Shown piece after piece: positions 23,030-40,452 of a stretch of 64,000 nt of DNA (the first letter of the stretch is position 1; every line of letters begins with the position of its first letter). Location of the stretch: NCBI RefSeq assembly GCF_035594125.1, contig NC_087197.1, positions 6,535,352 to 6,599,351 of the forward strand. Reading direction: 5' to 3'. The notes below the pieces were generated by a model. The model saw only the letters and a list, made by a program, of their open reading frames with translations, was not told the DNA's origin and made no database searches. Position numbers and translations under genes: made by a program. This DNA is from Scylla paramamosain. Its lineage: Eukaryota; Arthropoda; Malacostraca; Decapoda; Portunidae.

Positions 23030-23537
23030 CAGATGTACTGAGGTGTCATTTTAGTAAATAATAGGTCGGTTATCGATTCTGGTCTCAGTTTCCGCTACTA
23101 CTGTTTTTAGTTCTTTGAAATTTAATTCAAATCGATGCAATGTCTCCTTTTGGCAGTTTTTGACTAGCTTTTTCATTCTTTCTGTGAATCCATTCTGCCA
23201 TGTAGAACTTGGTGTGATGAACTTTCAACGACATCGCCTATTGCTTAATGCTTGTTGCACCTTTAGATCATTTATAATTTCTTGAATAAAGGGAGCTGTT
23301 CCTATAAAGTTAGTAGCATTATCACTTATGATAAGGCAAGGACACGAACGCCTTGCTGCAAAGATTCTAAACAACTGCAGGAAGGTCTCTGAACTAAGGT
23401 CTTCGGCTACTTCTTGATGAATAGCTCTTGTCCTGGCACAGGTGAATAAACATATATAGACCTTCTTTGGGATGTCACTCTCACCCGTTATTATCATGGT
23501 GCACGTGTAATCTACACCGACTTCGAAGGGTCTACCT
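23030..23537 (-). pseudogene. BEL/Pao 2: integrase catalytic core
   Basis: On the - strand: RPFEVGVDYTCTMIITGE (first Asp in VDYTC), then the 23225-23497 frame with VYICLFTCARTRAIHQEV and CLIISDNATNFIG (second Asp). After a frame change come TPSSTWQNGFTERMKKLVKN (catalytic Glu in TERM) and ETRIDNRPIIY. All three DDE residues are preserved. It would catalyse strand transfer of the element cDNA in the nucleus. Frame breaks near 23,225 and the LINE-C insertion upstream separate it from the zinc-binding N-terminus. Confidence 0.85.
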
Positions 23538-23682
23538 AATAATAATAATAATAATAATAATATTTATTGGTCACGTAACATACATGAAATTTGTCTTGTG
23601 TGTTTTCATAAAAGATTGAATCATTCATACAAGGTCTAAAACTGACAGGTCTTATTAATCTAAAATATTCATATTCACACGA

Positions 23683-23970
<288 letters not shown>

Positions 23971-24058
23971 AAAACTCGTTTGAAAAGAATAAAATAATAA
24001 AAAATGGAGTACATAAAAAGATAACTGATAACTGGTTCCCAAGCCTTAGTATAGTTAG

Positions 24059-25987
24059 CTATGATATGTTTAGAGGGCCATTATTTAAAATTCTGATACT
24101 TGCCGGCACAAAGGACTTACACAATCTGGCTGTTCTACATTTTGATGATCTCAGCCTTTTCCCTGAGGGTAACTTTTGGCAATGGCCGTTCAGTGGATGT
24201 GTTACGTCATTGATAATTACTTCGCATCTTTTTAGAGAGAACTTTCTGTATATATCCATCAATGAATTGATATTTTTTACGCCTAATTTTGCACAGTTTT
24301 TGATTAATCGGGTTAGTTTATTTTTAGAATCAGAGCTACAATTACCATACCAACATGTGATGGAAAATGAAATGACTGACTGCACTACTGCTGTATAGAA
24401 TAACTCCATAATTTTAGTGTCAATCTTAATTTTCTTAAGTTTCCTCATGAAATGCATTCTAGAATTAACTTTTTTATATATTGCCTCGACATTACTATTA
24501 AAATTGAACCCATTATCTATTACTGTGCCGAGGTATTTGTATTCCTTAACTGTGTCAACGAGTTCTCCGTTTATGTACAGCGGCTGTTGGGCAACTGGCA
24601 AAGTGCTGAAATCTATTACCATTTCCTTTGTTTTCTTAACATTAAGTTGAAGGTAGTTTTCCTTACACCACTTATGAAAACGTTCCACTTCCCTCCGATA
24701 CATATTGTCATCGTTGATACAAAGGCTGACAAGAGCAGTGTCGTCTGCATATTTAAAAAGCTGGCAATCATTGGTCTGACATCGACAATCACTAGTGTAC
24801 AGAGTAAACAAAATGGGAGACAACACACATCCCTGTGGAGCACCCGTGTTTGTAACAATTTTTCCTGACTTTGTATTGTGAAATTTAACATACTGATGTC
24901 TGCCTGTAAGAAAATCATTGATCCATAGGATTAGCTTGGCATTTACATTCATAGTATTTAATTTTTGCATCAATATATGTGGTTGAATGGTGTTGAAGGC
25001 ACTGGAAAAATCTACAAAGATAATTTTGACAAAGCGCTTATAGTTCGAGGTATTTGGTTTATCAATATGGCGAAGCACAAAATCTATAAAAGACAAAGTG
25101 GCATCATCTACACTACGATTATTTGTGTAAGCAAATTGAAAAGGGTCCATGAATTGCTTGACCTGTTCACAAAGTATTGTCTTCACTATTCTCTCCAAGC
25201 ATTTCATCATAATGGAAGTCAGAGCTACAGGGCGATAATCATTTTTACAAGTTGGTGGAGATTTCTTGGGTACTGGTATAATTTCAGAGGTCTTCCATAG
25301 AGTTGGTATGCAGGCATTATCTAGTGACTGCTGAAATATTTTACACAGGGCAGGTGCTAGGGGATCCTTACACAACTTGAGTACATTACCATTGATTTTG
25401 TCAGGCCCAGCAGCCTTACCAGTTCTAATAGAATGTAAAGCCTTATGCACATCATGGACCGAAATGACAATGCGTGAGTCATTCATGGCACGGTTAAAGT
25501 CCCTTAAATGAGAACGTTCAGCAGAGAAGTCTTGATTATCAAACCTAGCATAAAACTCATTAAGGTCATTACAGAAATCTGTCACATTTTTCACTACACA
25601 GTGAACCGATTTATCCATACCGGTCAATTTCTTAATACCATGCCAAGCTGATTTTGTATCACTTTTAAACAACTTTTCCACCTTGTCTTTGTATCTATTT
25701 TTACATATATTAATTGTTTGATCGATTTCTTTTTGGACGCTTTTCAGTTCAAATACATTGTAATCAGTACAAATACGTCTTTTCTTATTCAATAAGTTCT
25801 TTAATTCTTTCGTCATCCACGGTTTGTTATTTGGGAAGCACTTAACGGTTTTCTTTGGTACAATAATATCAATACAAAAATTCAGGTACGAGTTTAGCAC
25901 ATCAACATTATTATCAATAGAGGCATTTTCATCAAATAAAACATTAAAATCTGTACATTCCATACAACCCACAAGGGTATCAGTCAC
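24059..25987 (-). CDS. LINE-C reverse transcriptase ORF, intact over 642 codons
   Basis: Uninterrupted frame. Residues 1-150 are the endonuclease-RT linker. RT motifs in order: [14 protein letters not shown] (190-203), IIPVPKKS (236-243), [20 protein letters not shown] (249-268), DPFQFAY (281-287), [14 protein letters not shown] (324-337, first catalytic Asp), [16 protein letters not shown] (382-397) and KYADDTALV (412-420, catalytic YADD). After the RT come the KTKEMVIDF and YKYLGTVID thumb motifs and a C-terminal region with [10 protein letters not shown], as in L2-type LINEs. The start codon lies within the linker and is probably not the native start: the endonuclease lies upstream after frame breaks. 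All visible RT active-site residues are kept, so this is the best preserved polymerase in the window. Confidence 0.85.
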   Translation of the reverse strand: MTDTLVGCMECTDFNVLFDENASIDNNVDVLNSYLNFCIDIIVPKKTVKCFPNNKPWMTKELKNLLNKKRRICTDYNVFELKSVQKEIDQTINICKNRYKDKVEKLFKSDTKSAWHGIKKLTGMDKSVHCVVKNVTDFCNDLNEFYARFDNQDFSAERSHLRDFNRAMNDSRIVISVHDVHKALHSIRTGKAAGPDKINGNVLKLCKDPLAPALCKIFQQSLDNACIPTLWKTSEIIPVPKKSPPTCKNDYRPVALTSIMMKCLERIVKTILCEQVKQFMDPFQFAYTNNRSVDDATLSFIDFVLRHIDKPNTSNYKRFVKIIFVDFSSAFNTIQPHILMQKLNTMNVNAKLILWINDFLTGRHQYVKFHNTKSGKIVTNTGAPQGCVLSPILFTLYTSDCRCQTNDCQLFKYADDTALVSLCINDDNMYRREVERFHKWCKENYLQLNVKKTKEMVIDFSTLPVAQQPLYINGELVDTVKEYKYLGTVIDNGFNFNSNVEAIYKKVNSRMHFMRKLKKIKIDTKIMELFYTAVVQSVISFSITCWYGNCSSDSKNKLTRLIKNCAKLGVKNINSLMDIYRKFSLKRCEVIINDVTHPLNGHCQKLPSGKRLRSSKCRTARLCKSFVPASIRILNNGPLNIS

Positions 25988-26127
25988 ATCACTGTTCCAG
26001 GTTTGTATTAGTTTTTCTGTTGGTTTACTTTGTTTCAGTTTTTGTTTATAAACGGGAGTGAGAAGACATGTCGTGATCGGAAATACCTAATGGCTTCAGT
26101 TTTCTAGCTAAATAACTATTTCTGATA

Positions 26128-26670
26128 TTACAGAAAAAATAAGTCTAGCATTCTATTATTTCTTGTAGAGAAAGTAATAAATTGTTGATAATTAGGAACA
26201 CATTTCTTATATTGACAGTCATTAAAATCGCCTGTAATGATTTTCACAGCATCTGGATTATCATTTTCCATGTTACAAACAGCATTATTTGAACAGTTTT
26301 CAGCAGCCTTCACATCAGCACTTGGTGGAATATATACAGTTGTGACAAATATCTTCGTAAATTCGCGAGGTAGGTAAAAGGGTCTGAGCGAAAGAGTCAA
26401 GTATTCGACATTTTCATCACAATGCTGATCATAGACCGTGACATCTGTACTCCACCTGCTGTTCACATACACACAAACTCCGCCGCCAGCTGTCTTCCCA
26501 GAGTCTTTCGTCCTATCACCACGATTCAAGGTAAAACCATCTATAATAAATGCAGAGTCCGGGTCTTTATCTTGTTGTAGCCATGTCTCGGTTAAACATA
26601 TCAATGGGCTTATTCTTATTCTGGAAGTATATTTGGGGGTCCTGGATATATCAAAGGTTTTGCCTTGCAC
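26128..26670 (-). pseudogene. LINE-C endonuclease
   Basis: A 180-codon frame on the - strand with APE-type motifs: CLTETWLQQDKD (catalytic Glu), GGGVCVYVNSRW, IFVTTVYIPPS, AVKIITGDFNDCQYKK (Asp/Asn motif) and NRMLDLFF. A stop follows immediately, and the terminal SDH motif (ISDHD) is found in another frame near 26,070, before the RT ORF. The protein nicks target DNA to prime reverse transcription. The break between endonuclease and RT makes the copy non-functional unless it is a base error. Confidence 0.85.
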
Positions 26671-26734
26671 TTATTCAGGAAGTATTTTTTTACTACTTAA
26701 CGGCCCTTATGTATTCAGTAATTTTTCATAACTT

Positions 26735-26804
26735 GAGCTAGAGTATTCCCCACTTCCCCATGTAAGGTTGAGCTAGAGTATTCCCCACTTCCCCATGTAA
26801 GGTT
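26735..26804. repeat. 35-bp direct tandem duplication at the LINE-C 5' edge
   Basis: GAGCTAGAGTATTCCCCACT and the following 15 bases are repeated exactly, 26,735-26,769 and 26,770-26,804, in BEL/Pao integrase sequence next to the LINE-C 5' boundary. Confidence 0.95.
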
Positions 26805-28490
26805 ATTCTATGAACCTTCATTATGATTCTTTTGGTGAAGGGACTCCCTTCTGGTTGCAGGATAGGATGCTTTGTCTCATATGGTAGTTTAGCATATTTT
26901 ATTCTACTGTGACACCTTATGATTTGTTCTTCATCCAAATATAGCCCAAAATTCTTTATTAAGTTTCATCTTACTTCTGGAACCTTCACACATGTCTTAT
27001 GGATGTCTACACAAAATTCTTGCTGTTGTTGTTTAATCCAAAATTTTGAAGCATCTGGCATTGCTTTACCTGACTTTTTGAATGATGAGTTGAAATACTC
27101 TTTTAGTCACACAAATTAATGTACTGAAAGATGAGTATTTCTTAATATCAAATGCCAATTTAGTTGGATGGTTAATCTGAGGTTGAGCTTCTACTAAGTT
27201 AACTGCTACCTCTATATGATTTTTTGCACTGGACAGTTTTATTTCTGGGTTAGCCAGTTAAGCCAGTGTAACCACCTACTATCCTTTAATAATATAATGT
27301 TATACTCCAGTTATGAGATCTGCCGGATTTTCTTTACTAAAATTATGGTGGTACTTAAATTCCCCTTGTTTCGATAGTATTTTTGCCACCCTATTTTTTT
27401 TTTTTTCACATTTCACTTTTTTTTTCATTTTTTTTAATACAGTGAAGGTAGATTTCACTGTCAGTCCATACTACTACTTGTCTAAAAAGTGGATTATCCC
27501 TTTACTTCCAGGTTGATACTCTTTGGTTGTTGCCACTAAATGCTTGGCTAACCGAGTACCCGTTTCTATTGCCGTTAATTCTTGTTGGGACATTATCAAC
27601 TCACTATGGTTATCTGTGAGTGGGCTGCTACACCATATGCCTTTCAAGATGTGTCAAAGAAGGTGTGAAGCTGTGCTGTGCATTGTCATTATGATTTAGA
27701 TCGATTTATCTGGGGATGCAGACCTTAGTACCTCCGACGCAATCTTCCTTTATTCTATCTCATTCAGATGAATAACATTCCACGAGGACAATATCCTAAC
27801 TATTTTTCTATTTTTTTCTTCGAAGTCTCTTATAATATTTTTCTCTCTTATTGTTACGGGGCTTCTTATACCAAGAGAATCATATAAAAGTGAGATTTAC
27901 CTTAGTAAGATCTTTTAGTTAGATTTTGTTCAGGGTATTGAAGCTGGTGTAGACTTATTCAATCACCTTTCACATCCCACTCCATACCCAGTAAGTTTTT
28001 TTTTTTTTTTTCTCACGGATAATTCTAAATCAAATCGTTCTTTTTAAAAGATTTTGCAAGATTATTGAGTTGCTACTCCAATTCTGCAGATCCATGTTAG
28101 CGGCTAAACATTCTTTTGTTGCCTTTTCATATAAAGTCACCGCTTCCTCTGTTTTCACTGCTATATGTAAAATATGTATGTATGTATATATGTAAAATAT
28201 GTATGTATGCTATATGTAAAATATGTATGGTTTTACAAGATTATTGAGTTGCTATTCCAATTCTGCAGATGCATGTTAGCGGCTTAACATTGTTTTGTTG
28301 ACTTTTCATATAAAGTCACCGATTCTTTCTCTGTCTTCACTCTTATATGTAAATAATCCATATAATATCCACGATCTATTTCAGGACAACCAGCTTTGTT
28401 AAAGTGATGATCTAAGGTTGAACATAACAAAAAATGGGATGGAACATTACCCAAAGAGGACGGATCTAACTCTGTACACATCCAAAGGAC
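26738..28490 (-). pseudogene. BEL/Pao 2: RT, RNase H and integrase N-terminus
   Basis: On the - strand, 28284-28481 reads YYMDYLHIRVKTEKESVTLYEK, where the YVDD catalytic box has become YMDY. A partly duplicated stretch follows (28,052-28,350). RNase H peptides come after (KEDCVGGTKVCI, VWTDSEIYLHCI near 27,450). The 26738-26938 frame gives DEEQIIRCHSRIKYAKLPYE and HRITLHGEVGNTLA, the zinc-binding start of the integrase. Many stops. The order is the same as in BEL/Pao 1. Confidence 0.8.
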
Positions 28491-28598
28491 AATTCTCGTC
28501 GCTAGGTTCCAAGAACTCTGTAAAGTCTCTGTTTTCTTTCTTTAAGCCTATTCTTAGGAATGTCTGAGATGTTAGCAACTAAGGCATGGGGTCCCCTC

Positions 28599-28672
28599 TT
28601 TTTTTTTTTTTTATGTAGGAGGACACTGGCCAAGGGCAACAAAAATCCAATAAAAAAAAAGCCCACTTGCTC
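28599..28672 (-). mobile_element. LINE-A 3' tail fragment
   Basis: About 75 bp matching the LINE-A 3' end on the - strand (GTAGGAGGACACTGGCCAAG on the + strand, then the AAAAATCCAATAAAA segment). Severely 5'-truncated; directly followed by a CT/GT microsatellite. Confidence 0.8.
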
Positions 28673-28737
28673 TCCTACCGCTCCGTCTCTCTTTCAGAAA
28701 AAAAAAAATTCTTAGCCTGTTTTGTATCTTTTCACTT

Positions 28738-29790
<1,053 letters not shown>

Positions 29791-29995
29791 TCTTGACCTC
29801 ACATGGGCAGGACATGTGACCTTTGGCGCTCTCGGGCAGCCTCGGCCAGCTTGTTGGCCTTCCCCGCCCCCTAGTGATAGCGACCTCAGTTTTTTTTCTG
29901 TTTTCAGCTTTTAGCTTTTAGTTTTAGGCTCGCCCTGGTGGGATTGTTGTACTTGTGAACACATTTAGCGAGTGCGTGTTGACACATAAAGAATA

Positions 29996-30625
29996 ATGTG
30001 TGCTCCAGTGCAAACGTACGAACGCAACTACCTCCTGCATCGTAGGCGAGGATCCGGTTACCCGCGGCCGAACGTGATAAAGTGCCTTAAGACCTTGAAA
30101 CTATTTCGGAACCGCGGATCGAGGTGAGGGAAACATATGCGTCCCATCAAGGTAGTGACCTCCAGTGCCAGAGAAGACCGCAGGGTGGGGAAGAAGGAAT
30201 ACAGGCACATTGAAGTGCCACGTGTGTGGTATAGACTTCCCTCCCTCCTCTTATTCAATGCGACTTCTCTGGCCAACAAGATGGACGAGTTGATTGTGAC
30301 GTTGAGTTCTACTTGTGCAGACATTGTGGCGGTTACTGAGGCGTGGCAGATTGTTCCTGAGGTGTGCACAATGCAGGACTACCAGCTCTACCATCACCTG
30401 AGGTCAGGACGCAGGGGGGGGGGAGTGGCCGTTTTCTGCCGCTCTACCCTCAGCCCCTCACACCTCCCTGTCGATATTCCTGCCGGTGTGGAGGCCCTGT
30501 GGGTGAGAGACACGCCCCCTGCCATCCCAGCAACACGGCCTCCATCATCGTGTGCGTCGTGTACCACCCCCATGAGCCACCACAGCAAAGTTACTCACCA
30601 CTCACATCATCGACACTGCTGATGC
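29996..30625 (+). pseudogene. LINE-D endonuclease, first part (one frame break)
   Basis: A 43-codon basic frame starts at the ATG at 29,996 (MCAPVQTYERNYLLH) and ends at a TGA at 30,125-30,127. The 30137-30622 frame then continues with SLLLFNATSLANKMDELIVT and VAVTEAWQIVPE (catalytic Glu in TEAW), then GRRGGGVAVFCRS. These are endonuclease N-terminal motifs. A seven-G run near 30,415 is close to another frame change. I infer that the two frames were one ORF; this is not shown directly. Confidence 0.7.
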
Positions 30626-30632
30626 ACTGAGG

Positions 30633-31085
30633 GTGAGGTATCCTGCTGCCAAACTGGTCATCTGTGGGGACTTTAACAGATTAGATATCAACGATATCCT
30701 ACACCAGCTACACCTCACCCAGGTCGTGGACTTTCCCACCCACCAGCAAGCCATCCTCGACCTTATACTGACAGACCTGGGCCAGCAGTACTCGCCTCCC
30801 AAGCTGCTGCCTCCCATGGGATGGAGCACCCACCTCTCCATACTGTGGACACCCACACCCACCACCTCGATCCCCCGGTCAGCTGTCATCAGGACCCACC
30901 GCCCCATGCCTGACTCAGCCATGAGGGAGTTTGGGCAGTGGGTGACACAACACCCGTGGACCGAGGTGCTGGATGTGGAGGACGTCCACTCAAAATGGCA
31001 AAATTACGTCGCCACCACCACAGAAGCCTCCCACCGCTACTTCCCAGCCAAGAGCGCCACAACGCACCCATCTGATGCCCCCTGA
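30633..31085 (+). pseudogene. LINE-D endonuclease, second part and linker
   Basis: A 150-codon frame beginning with AAKLVICGDFNRLDINDI (the GDFN motif), QAILDLILTDLGQQY, and a WSTHLSILWTP stretch where other families have SDH. The endonuclease thus spans two frames. The linker follows (FGQWVTQHPW, a conserved Trp-rich patch) and ends at a TGA at about 31,083. A further linker segment in 31,090-31,510 is broken by stops. Confidence 0.7.
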
Positions 31086-31562
31086 ATGACACCCCGCATT
31101 AAGAGACTCATGCGTCAGCGGACCTGGGCGTTCCACTCCTGCCCGGTCCTATACAGGAAACTAAGAAACAGAGTGATCAGGGAGATTAGGACTGCAAAGG
31201 CAAGCTATTACCCAGACAAAATACACCACCTCAAGCTGACCAACAACAGATAGTGGTACGCTAAGATCAAAGCTTTGTGTGGCCTACAAAAGCACACTTC
31301 ATCTCTTCCTTGCACCTCACACCTTCCTGCTAATCTCGCGGCTCAGGAGATGAACGATCACTTTGCTGCTATCTGTCAAACCTTTCCTCCCCTCCACACC
31401 ATTCCGCTTCCTGCCTATCTTCCCGCTCCCTCTCATCCCCCCAGTGTCCAGGCGGTGGATGTTTTTAAGAAAATACTAAAATTCAAAACCAAGATCCACC
31501 ATACCCACTGACCTTCCTATAAAAATTTACAAGGAATTTGCTGTAGAACTAGCAACATCGCT

Positions 31563-32216
31563 ATGCTCCATAATATACGCTTCACTCTCCAACACTCTTG
31601 CCCCGCGGACTGGAAGACATCTTACATCACCCCCATCCCCAAAACTTCCAGTCCACAGTCACTCAATGATCTCAGGCCAGTCTCTATCACCCCCATCCCT
31701 AGCCTTATTTGTGAAGATTTTGTATATGACTGGGCCTACACCAAAATTTGTAATACCGTGGATATCAGACAGTTTGGAAATAATAAAGCCACCTCCACCT
31801 CCCATTACCTGACCAGCTTCCTTGAATTCATCCACAGCCACCTGGACAAGCGAAACACCTCTCTAGCTGTTGCTTTTGTGGACTTCAAAAAGGGTTTTGA
31901 TCTTGTTGATCACACTGTTGTCATCAGCAAGGCAGTAAGTCTGGGTCTCCCTCCTAACCTGATAGCGTGGCTAGCCGACTTCCTCACAGGGAGGCGTCAG
32001 GCCGTTCGCTATCAGGGCTATGTCTCTAATTTCCAACAGCTGACATGTGGGGTCCCCCAGGGGACCAAGATGGGTCCTCTATGCTTCCTTCTCCTCATTA
32101 ACGACGCCCTCACTGACACCCCCCATCGCTGGAAGTATGTGGACGACTGCACCGTGGGCGTCCCAGTTTCCACCAAGAACCCGGACTACTCGCCATTGCA
32201 AGCAATTCTGGAGTGA
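31563..32216 (+). CDS. LINE-D reverse transcriptase core
   Basis: Open frame of 217 codons. Motifs in order: PADWKTSYITPIPKTS, LNDLRPVSITPI, QFGNNKATSTSHYL, VAFVDFKKGFDLVDH (first catalytic Asp; the usual KAF is KGF), FLTGRRQAVRYQG, CGVPQGTKMGPLCFLLLIND and KYVDDCTVG (catalytic box). The frame ends with a TGA in the thumb region and the C-terminal part follows in 32268-32873. The polymerase palm is intact and the stop is the only disabling change seen in this part. It copies the element RNA at the nicked target. Confidence 0.75.
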   Translation: MLHNIRFTLQHSCPADWKTSYITPIPKTSSPQSLNDLRPVSITPIPSLICEDFVYDWAYTKICNTVDIRQFGNNKATSTSHYLTSFLEFIHSHLDKRNTSLAVAFVDFKKGFDLVDHTVVISKAVSLGLPPNLIAWLADFLTGRRQAVRYQGYVSNFQQLTCGVPQGTKMGPLCFLLLINDALTDTPHRWKYVDDCTVGVPVSTKNPDYSPLQAILE

Positions 32217-32267
32217 CTGCAGACGTGGACGGAGGAGAGCAGGACGACCATCAACCACAGCAAAACT

Positions 32268-32873
32268 GTGGTGATGCATTTCTGTACCTCCTATGTACCA
32301 GTGCCCCCTCCCCAGCTCACAGTGGGCCCTCACCTCCTCCAGGTGGTCCGATGTGCCAAGCTCCTTGGAGTCACGGTGGACGACCAGCTGACCTGGAAGC
32401 AGCATGTCGCCAGCACCATAAGATCAGCTACCTACAGGCTGTACATGCTGCGCAGACTCAGGTCGCTGGGGACGCCGACAGATGAGTTAAGGGGGGTGTA
32501 CCTTACCTTCATCCTCCCCAAACTCATGTACGCCTCCCCAGCGTGGTCCTCCTCCCTCACACACACTCAACAGCTACAGCTAGAGAGAGTGCAGAAAAGG
32601 GCGTGCAGGGTCATCCTTGGCCCTGCATACACCACCTATGAAGAAGCCCTGACCACCCTAAGCCTGTCCAGACTATCCACCAGGTACCGAGAGGCTCTGG
32701 AGAAGTTTGGAAGGGGACTACTGCATCATCCACGTCTCAGAAACATGCCTGACGCGCCTCGCCCGACCCGTGCCACCAGACACCACAACAAGATAACGCC
32801 CCTAAAGGCGCCGCGCACGGACCGGTACAGACTCAGTGCGATTCCCACCATGGTGCGAGCCATCAATCAATAG
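32268..32873 (+). pseudogene. LINE-D thumb and C-terminal region
   Basis: A 201-codon frame continuing the LINE-D ORF: CAKLLGVTVDDQLTWKQHV (thumb motif), YRLYMLRRLRSLG, FILPKLMYASPAWSSSLT and RVQKRACRVILGPAYTTYEE, as in CR1-group proteins. It ends with TDRYRLSAIPTMVRAINQ. It is separated from the RT core only by the TGA at about 32,214 and a frame change. Confidence 0.75.
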
Positions 32874-33032
32874 TCCCTTCTAGATTAGACTTACCTTTAG
32901 GATTAATGTTAAGTATTTCCCCACCCCCTATGTACATTTTCAGTTTGTTAACTGCCTAAATAATAAACCGTTTATTAGTATTAGTATCATTATTACGTAG
33001 CGATGTATACGTGATCATATATCGATCTTGCC

Positions 33033-33535
<503 letters not shown>

Positions 33536-33589
33536 CTATGAAAATGAGTATCTCATGCCAGCAGTGTGTGTGGCAAAACGTGATAGAGA

Positions 33590-35680
<2,091 letters not shown>

Positions 35681-35684
35681 TTTT

Positions 35685-36718
35685 CTTACGCCCTTTATAA
35701 TGTTTTAACCTAGCAGTCATCCATTTAGGGTAATTTTTCTGTGATTTTATTGCCCTATACGGGATATTTGCTAACTGATCTGTATGAACTTTATCTACAA
35801 AATATCTATACAGTTCATTTACCTTTACTTCACCTAATCCCCCCATCTCGTCCCCTACCATCCTCTCCACTCTCATGTACTCCACTGGACCTCACCTCTC
35901 TCATTTCAGCATGACCTGACATTCCAACATACTCATACCTATCTCCCCCCTCCCTCTCTCCTCCGCCTTTTCCGGACACATCTTCCCTCCTCTTGTCCTA
36001 CACCCTCACACCTCACCTCACCTCTCTCATCTTGCCTTATCTCTCTCAACTCCGTCCCTGACCTGACCTCACCCTGCATCCGTTGCCAGTCAACTTCTTA
36101 GAGGTACCTTTTTAATTCCTCAAAATTTGCTATCCTAAAGTCAGGTATTTTATTAGTGTTTTTGCTTCTAAAAGTTTCTTCTCATTTTAAATTGTACCTA
36201 ATTTCCCTATGGTCACTGTTATCTAGCTATCCTCCAACCTCTACCTGCGTTACTGCTTCCTCCCTGTTAGTAAAAATTAAATCTAGAATATTATCCCCCC
36301 TTGTGGGTTCTACGACTACCTGTTTAAAAAAAAAATTATACTGAATTACCTTAAGAAACTCCTCTGCTTCCCTGTTACCCACCATCAAGCTCCAGTCGAT
36401 ATTCCTAAAATTAAAATATCCTACCACACATACCTGACTGTACCTGCCTACTCTGTTTATTTCCTGCCATAATGAGTTGTTAAATTCCTTTGTACTAGTC
36501 GGTGGTCTGTACACTACTCCTAGTACTACTGACTGTGTGATCCTTTCTTAATATCTACCCATATCGTCTCTGCTTTGTTATCTGTTTTAATTCTACTATT
36601 AGTACAACACTGTAATGTGTCCCTAACGTATAACGCGACGCCTCCTCCTCTCCTGTTTTCCCTATCTTTATAGAACAATGTATAACCATCTAGTAGTACT
36701 ACTATCATTAATACTAGC
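35685..36718 (-). mobile_element. LINE-B endonuclease and linker segment
   Basis: - strand. The endonuclease N-terminal part is at 36,530-36,718 (DGYTLFYKDRENRRGGGVAL), the middle at 36227-36514 (VCVVGYFNFRNIDW, where the usual GDFN is GYFN, and EPTRGDNILDLIFTN), the SDH motif near 36,210 (NSDHREIRYN), and the linker at 35,690-36,110 ([24 protein letters not shown]). This is the 5' half that is missing from LINE-B copy 2, so together the copies outline the whole family. Broken by stops; the 5' side runs into a TAC/ACT microsatellite. Confidence 0.8.
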
Positions 36719-36722
36719 ACTT

Positions 36723-36725
36723 TTG

Positions 36726-36761
<36 letters not shown>

Positions 36762-36898
36762 GCAGGAGTACCATTAGTACTACCATTAGTACTATTACTT
36801 TTGCCACTACTACTACTACTACTACTATTACTACTACTACTACTGCTGCTTCTACTACTACTACTACTACTACCACTACTACTACTACTACTACTACA
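36723..36898. repeat. (TAC)n / (ACT)n imperfect microsatellite
   Basis: Trinucleotide repeat with scattered variants; it replaces the 5' side of LINE-B copy 4. Poly-Leu, poly-Ser and poly-Val ORFs here are artefacts. Confidence 0.95.
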
Positions 36899-37039
36899 CA
36901 TTGATGTAAAGCCCATAATAATCTCGCTTCTTTTCACAACGGAAAGCGAGGCGGCGATGGGATGAGATGAGAAGATTAGAGAACACTAAATTTCTGGGAG
37001 AGATGGAAAAAAAGTGAAAAGAATGATAAAATTGTGATT

Positions 37040-37042
<3 letters not shown>

Positions 37043-37103
<61 letters not shown>

Positions 37104-37154
37104 GTGTGTGTGTGTGTGTGTGTGTGTTCTGAGTTTTAGTACACACACACACAC
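37043..37154. repeat. (CT)n(GT)n and short (AC)n
   Basis: CT at 37,043-37,101, GT at 37,104-37,127, AC at 37,139-37,154. Confidence 0.95.
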
Positions 37155-39143
<1,989 letters not shown>

Positions 39144-39269
39144 GGACCTCGTACCTACCACGCCAACAACCAATCTCACCAGTCAACCATCGCCTTCGAA
39201 GCATTAGAAACACGTCTCGACTCACGTGTTGATTGAGCTAACCAAGTTCACAACTTACTTCCACCTCCA

Positions 39270-40452
39270 CACCTCCAATAACTTTACTTCATCTTCTTTC
39301 CCTCCTTTATTTCAACCAGATGGTACCACTGCTATAACATCTATTTCTAAAGCTGAACTCTTCGCTCAGACCTTTGCTAAAAGCTTTACTTTGGACGATT
39401 CTGGACTTGTTCCTCCCTCTCCTCCATCCTCTGACTACTTCATGCTATCTTTTAAAATTCTTTGTAACGATGTTTTCCATGCCCTTGCTGGCCTAAACCC
39501 TCAGAAGGCTTATGGACCTGATGGGGTCCCTCCTATTGTTGATCGAAACTGTGCCTCCGTGCGTGCACCTTGCGTAGACAAACTCTTTCAGCTCTTTCTG
39601 TCAACATCTACCTTTCCTTCTTGCTAGAAGTTTGCCTAAATTCAGCCTGTTCGTAAAAAAAGGGTGACAGTTCTAATCCCTCAAACTACTGCCCTACTAC
39701 TTTAATTTCCTGCCTATCTAAATTTTTTTTTAATCTATCCTCAACAGGAAGATTCTTAAACATCTATCACTTCACAACCTTCTATCTGATCGCCAGTATG
39801 AGTTCCGTCAAAGCCGCTCTACTGGTGATCTGGATTTCGTTACTGAGATTTGGTCATCCTGTTTTAGAGATTTCGGTGAAACTTTTGCTGTTGCCTTGGA
39901 TGTATGAAAAGCTTTTGATAGCGTCTGGCACAAAGCTTAGATTTCCAAACTACCCTCCTGCGGCTTCTATCCTTCTCTTTGTAACTTCATTTCAAGTTTC
40001 CTTTCTGACCATTGTATTGCTGCTGTGGTAGACGGTCACTGTTCGTCTCCTAAATCTATTAACAGTGCTGTTCTTCAGGGTTCTGTCCTGTCACCCACTC
40101 TCTTATTATTATTCATCAATGACCTTCTAAACCAAACTTCTTGTTCTATCCACTCCTACGCTAATGATACCACCCTGCTCTTTTCCACGTCTTTTCATAG
40201 ACGTCCAACCCTTCAGGAAGTAAACATTTTACACAGAGAAGCCACAGAAAGCCTGACTTCTGATCTTTCTAAAAATTCTGATTGGGGCAGAGCAAACTTT
40301 GTATTGTTCCTCCATCTATCAACTCGAAACAACTTTCCAGAGAACTATCCCCCCTTCTTCAATGACACTCAACTGTTCCCCTCTTCTATACTGAACATCC
40401 TCGGTCTATCATTTACTTGTAATCTGAACTGGAAACTTAACATCTCATTCAC
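39270..40452 (+). mobile_element. LINE-A copy 4a (RT region)
   Basis: Begins at the linker (CCAATAACTTTACTTCATC) and contains RT motifs broken by stops: LNPQKAYGPDGVPPI (39,490), KLFQLFLSTSTFPSC, and in the 40025-40783 frame GSVLSPTLLLLFINDLL, where the catalytic YADD is YAND (HSYANDTTLLF). It stops in the thumb region (SFTCNLNWKLNI near 40,440), where a second copy starts without a 3' end in between. Confidence 0.85.

Larger units (their letters stand above)
29935..32985 (+). mobile_element. LINE-D (CR1-group non-LTR retrotransposon)
   Basis: Nearly complete + strand element, GC-richer than its surroundings: leader from about 29,935, endonuclease (29,996-31,085), linker (31,090-31,510), RT (31,563-32,216), C-terminal region (32,268-32,873), and a 3' end with TATTAGTATTAGTATC at about 32,985. 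Unrelated in detail to LINE-A, B and C. The RT catalytic box is YVDD, as in some CR1-group families. It appears once in the window. A few stops and frameshifts only, so it is younger than most other copies here. Confidence 0.85.
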
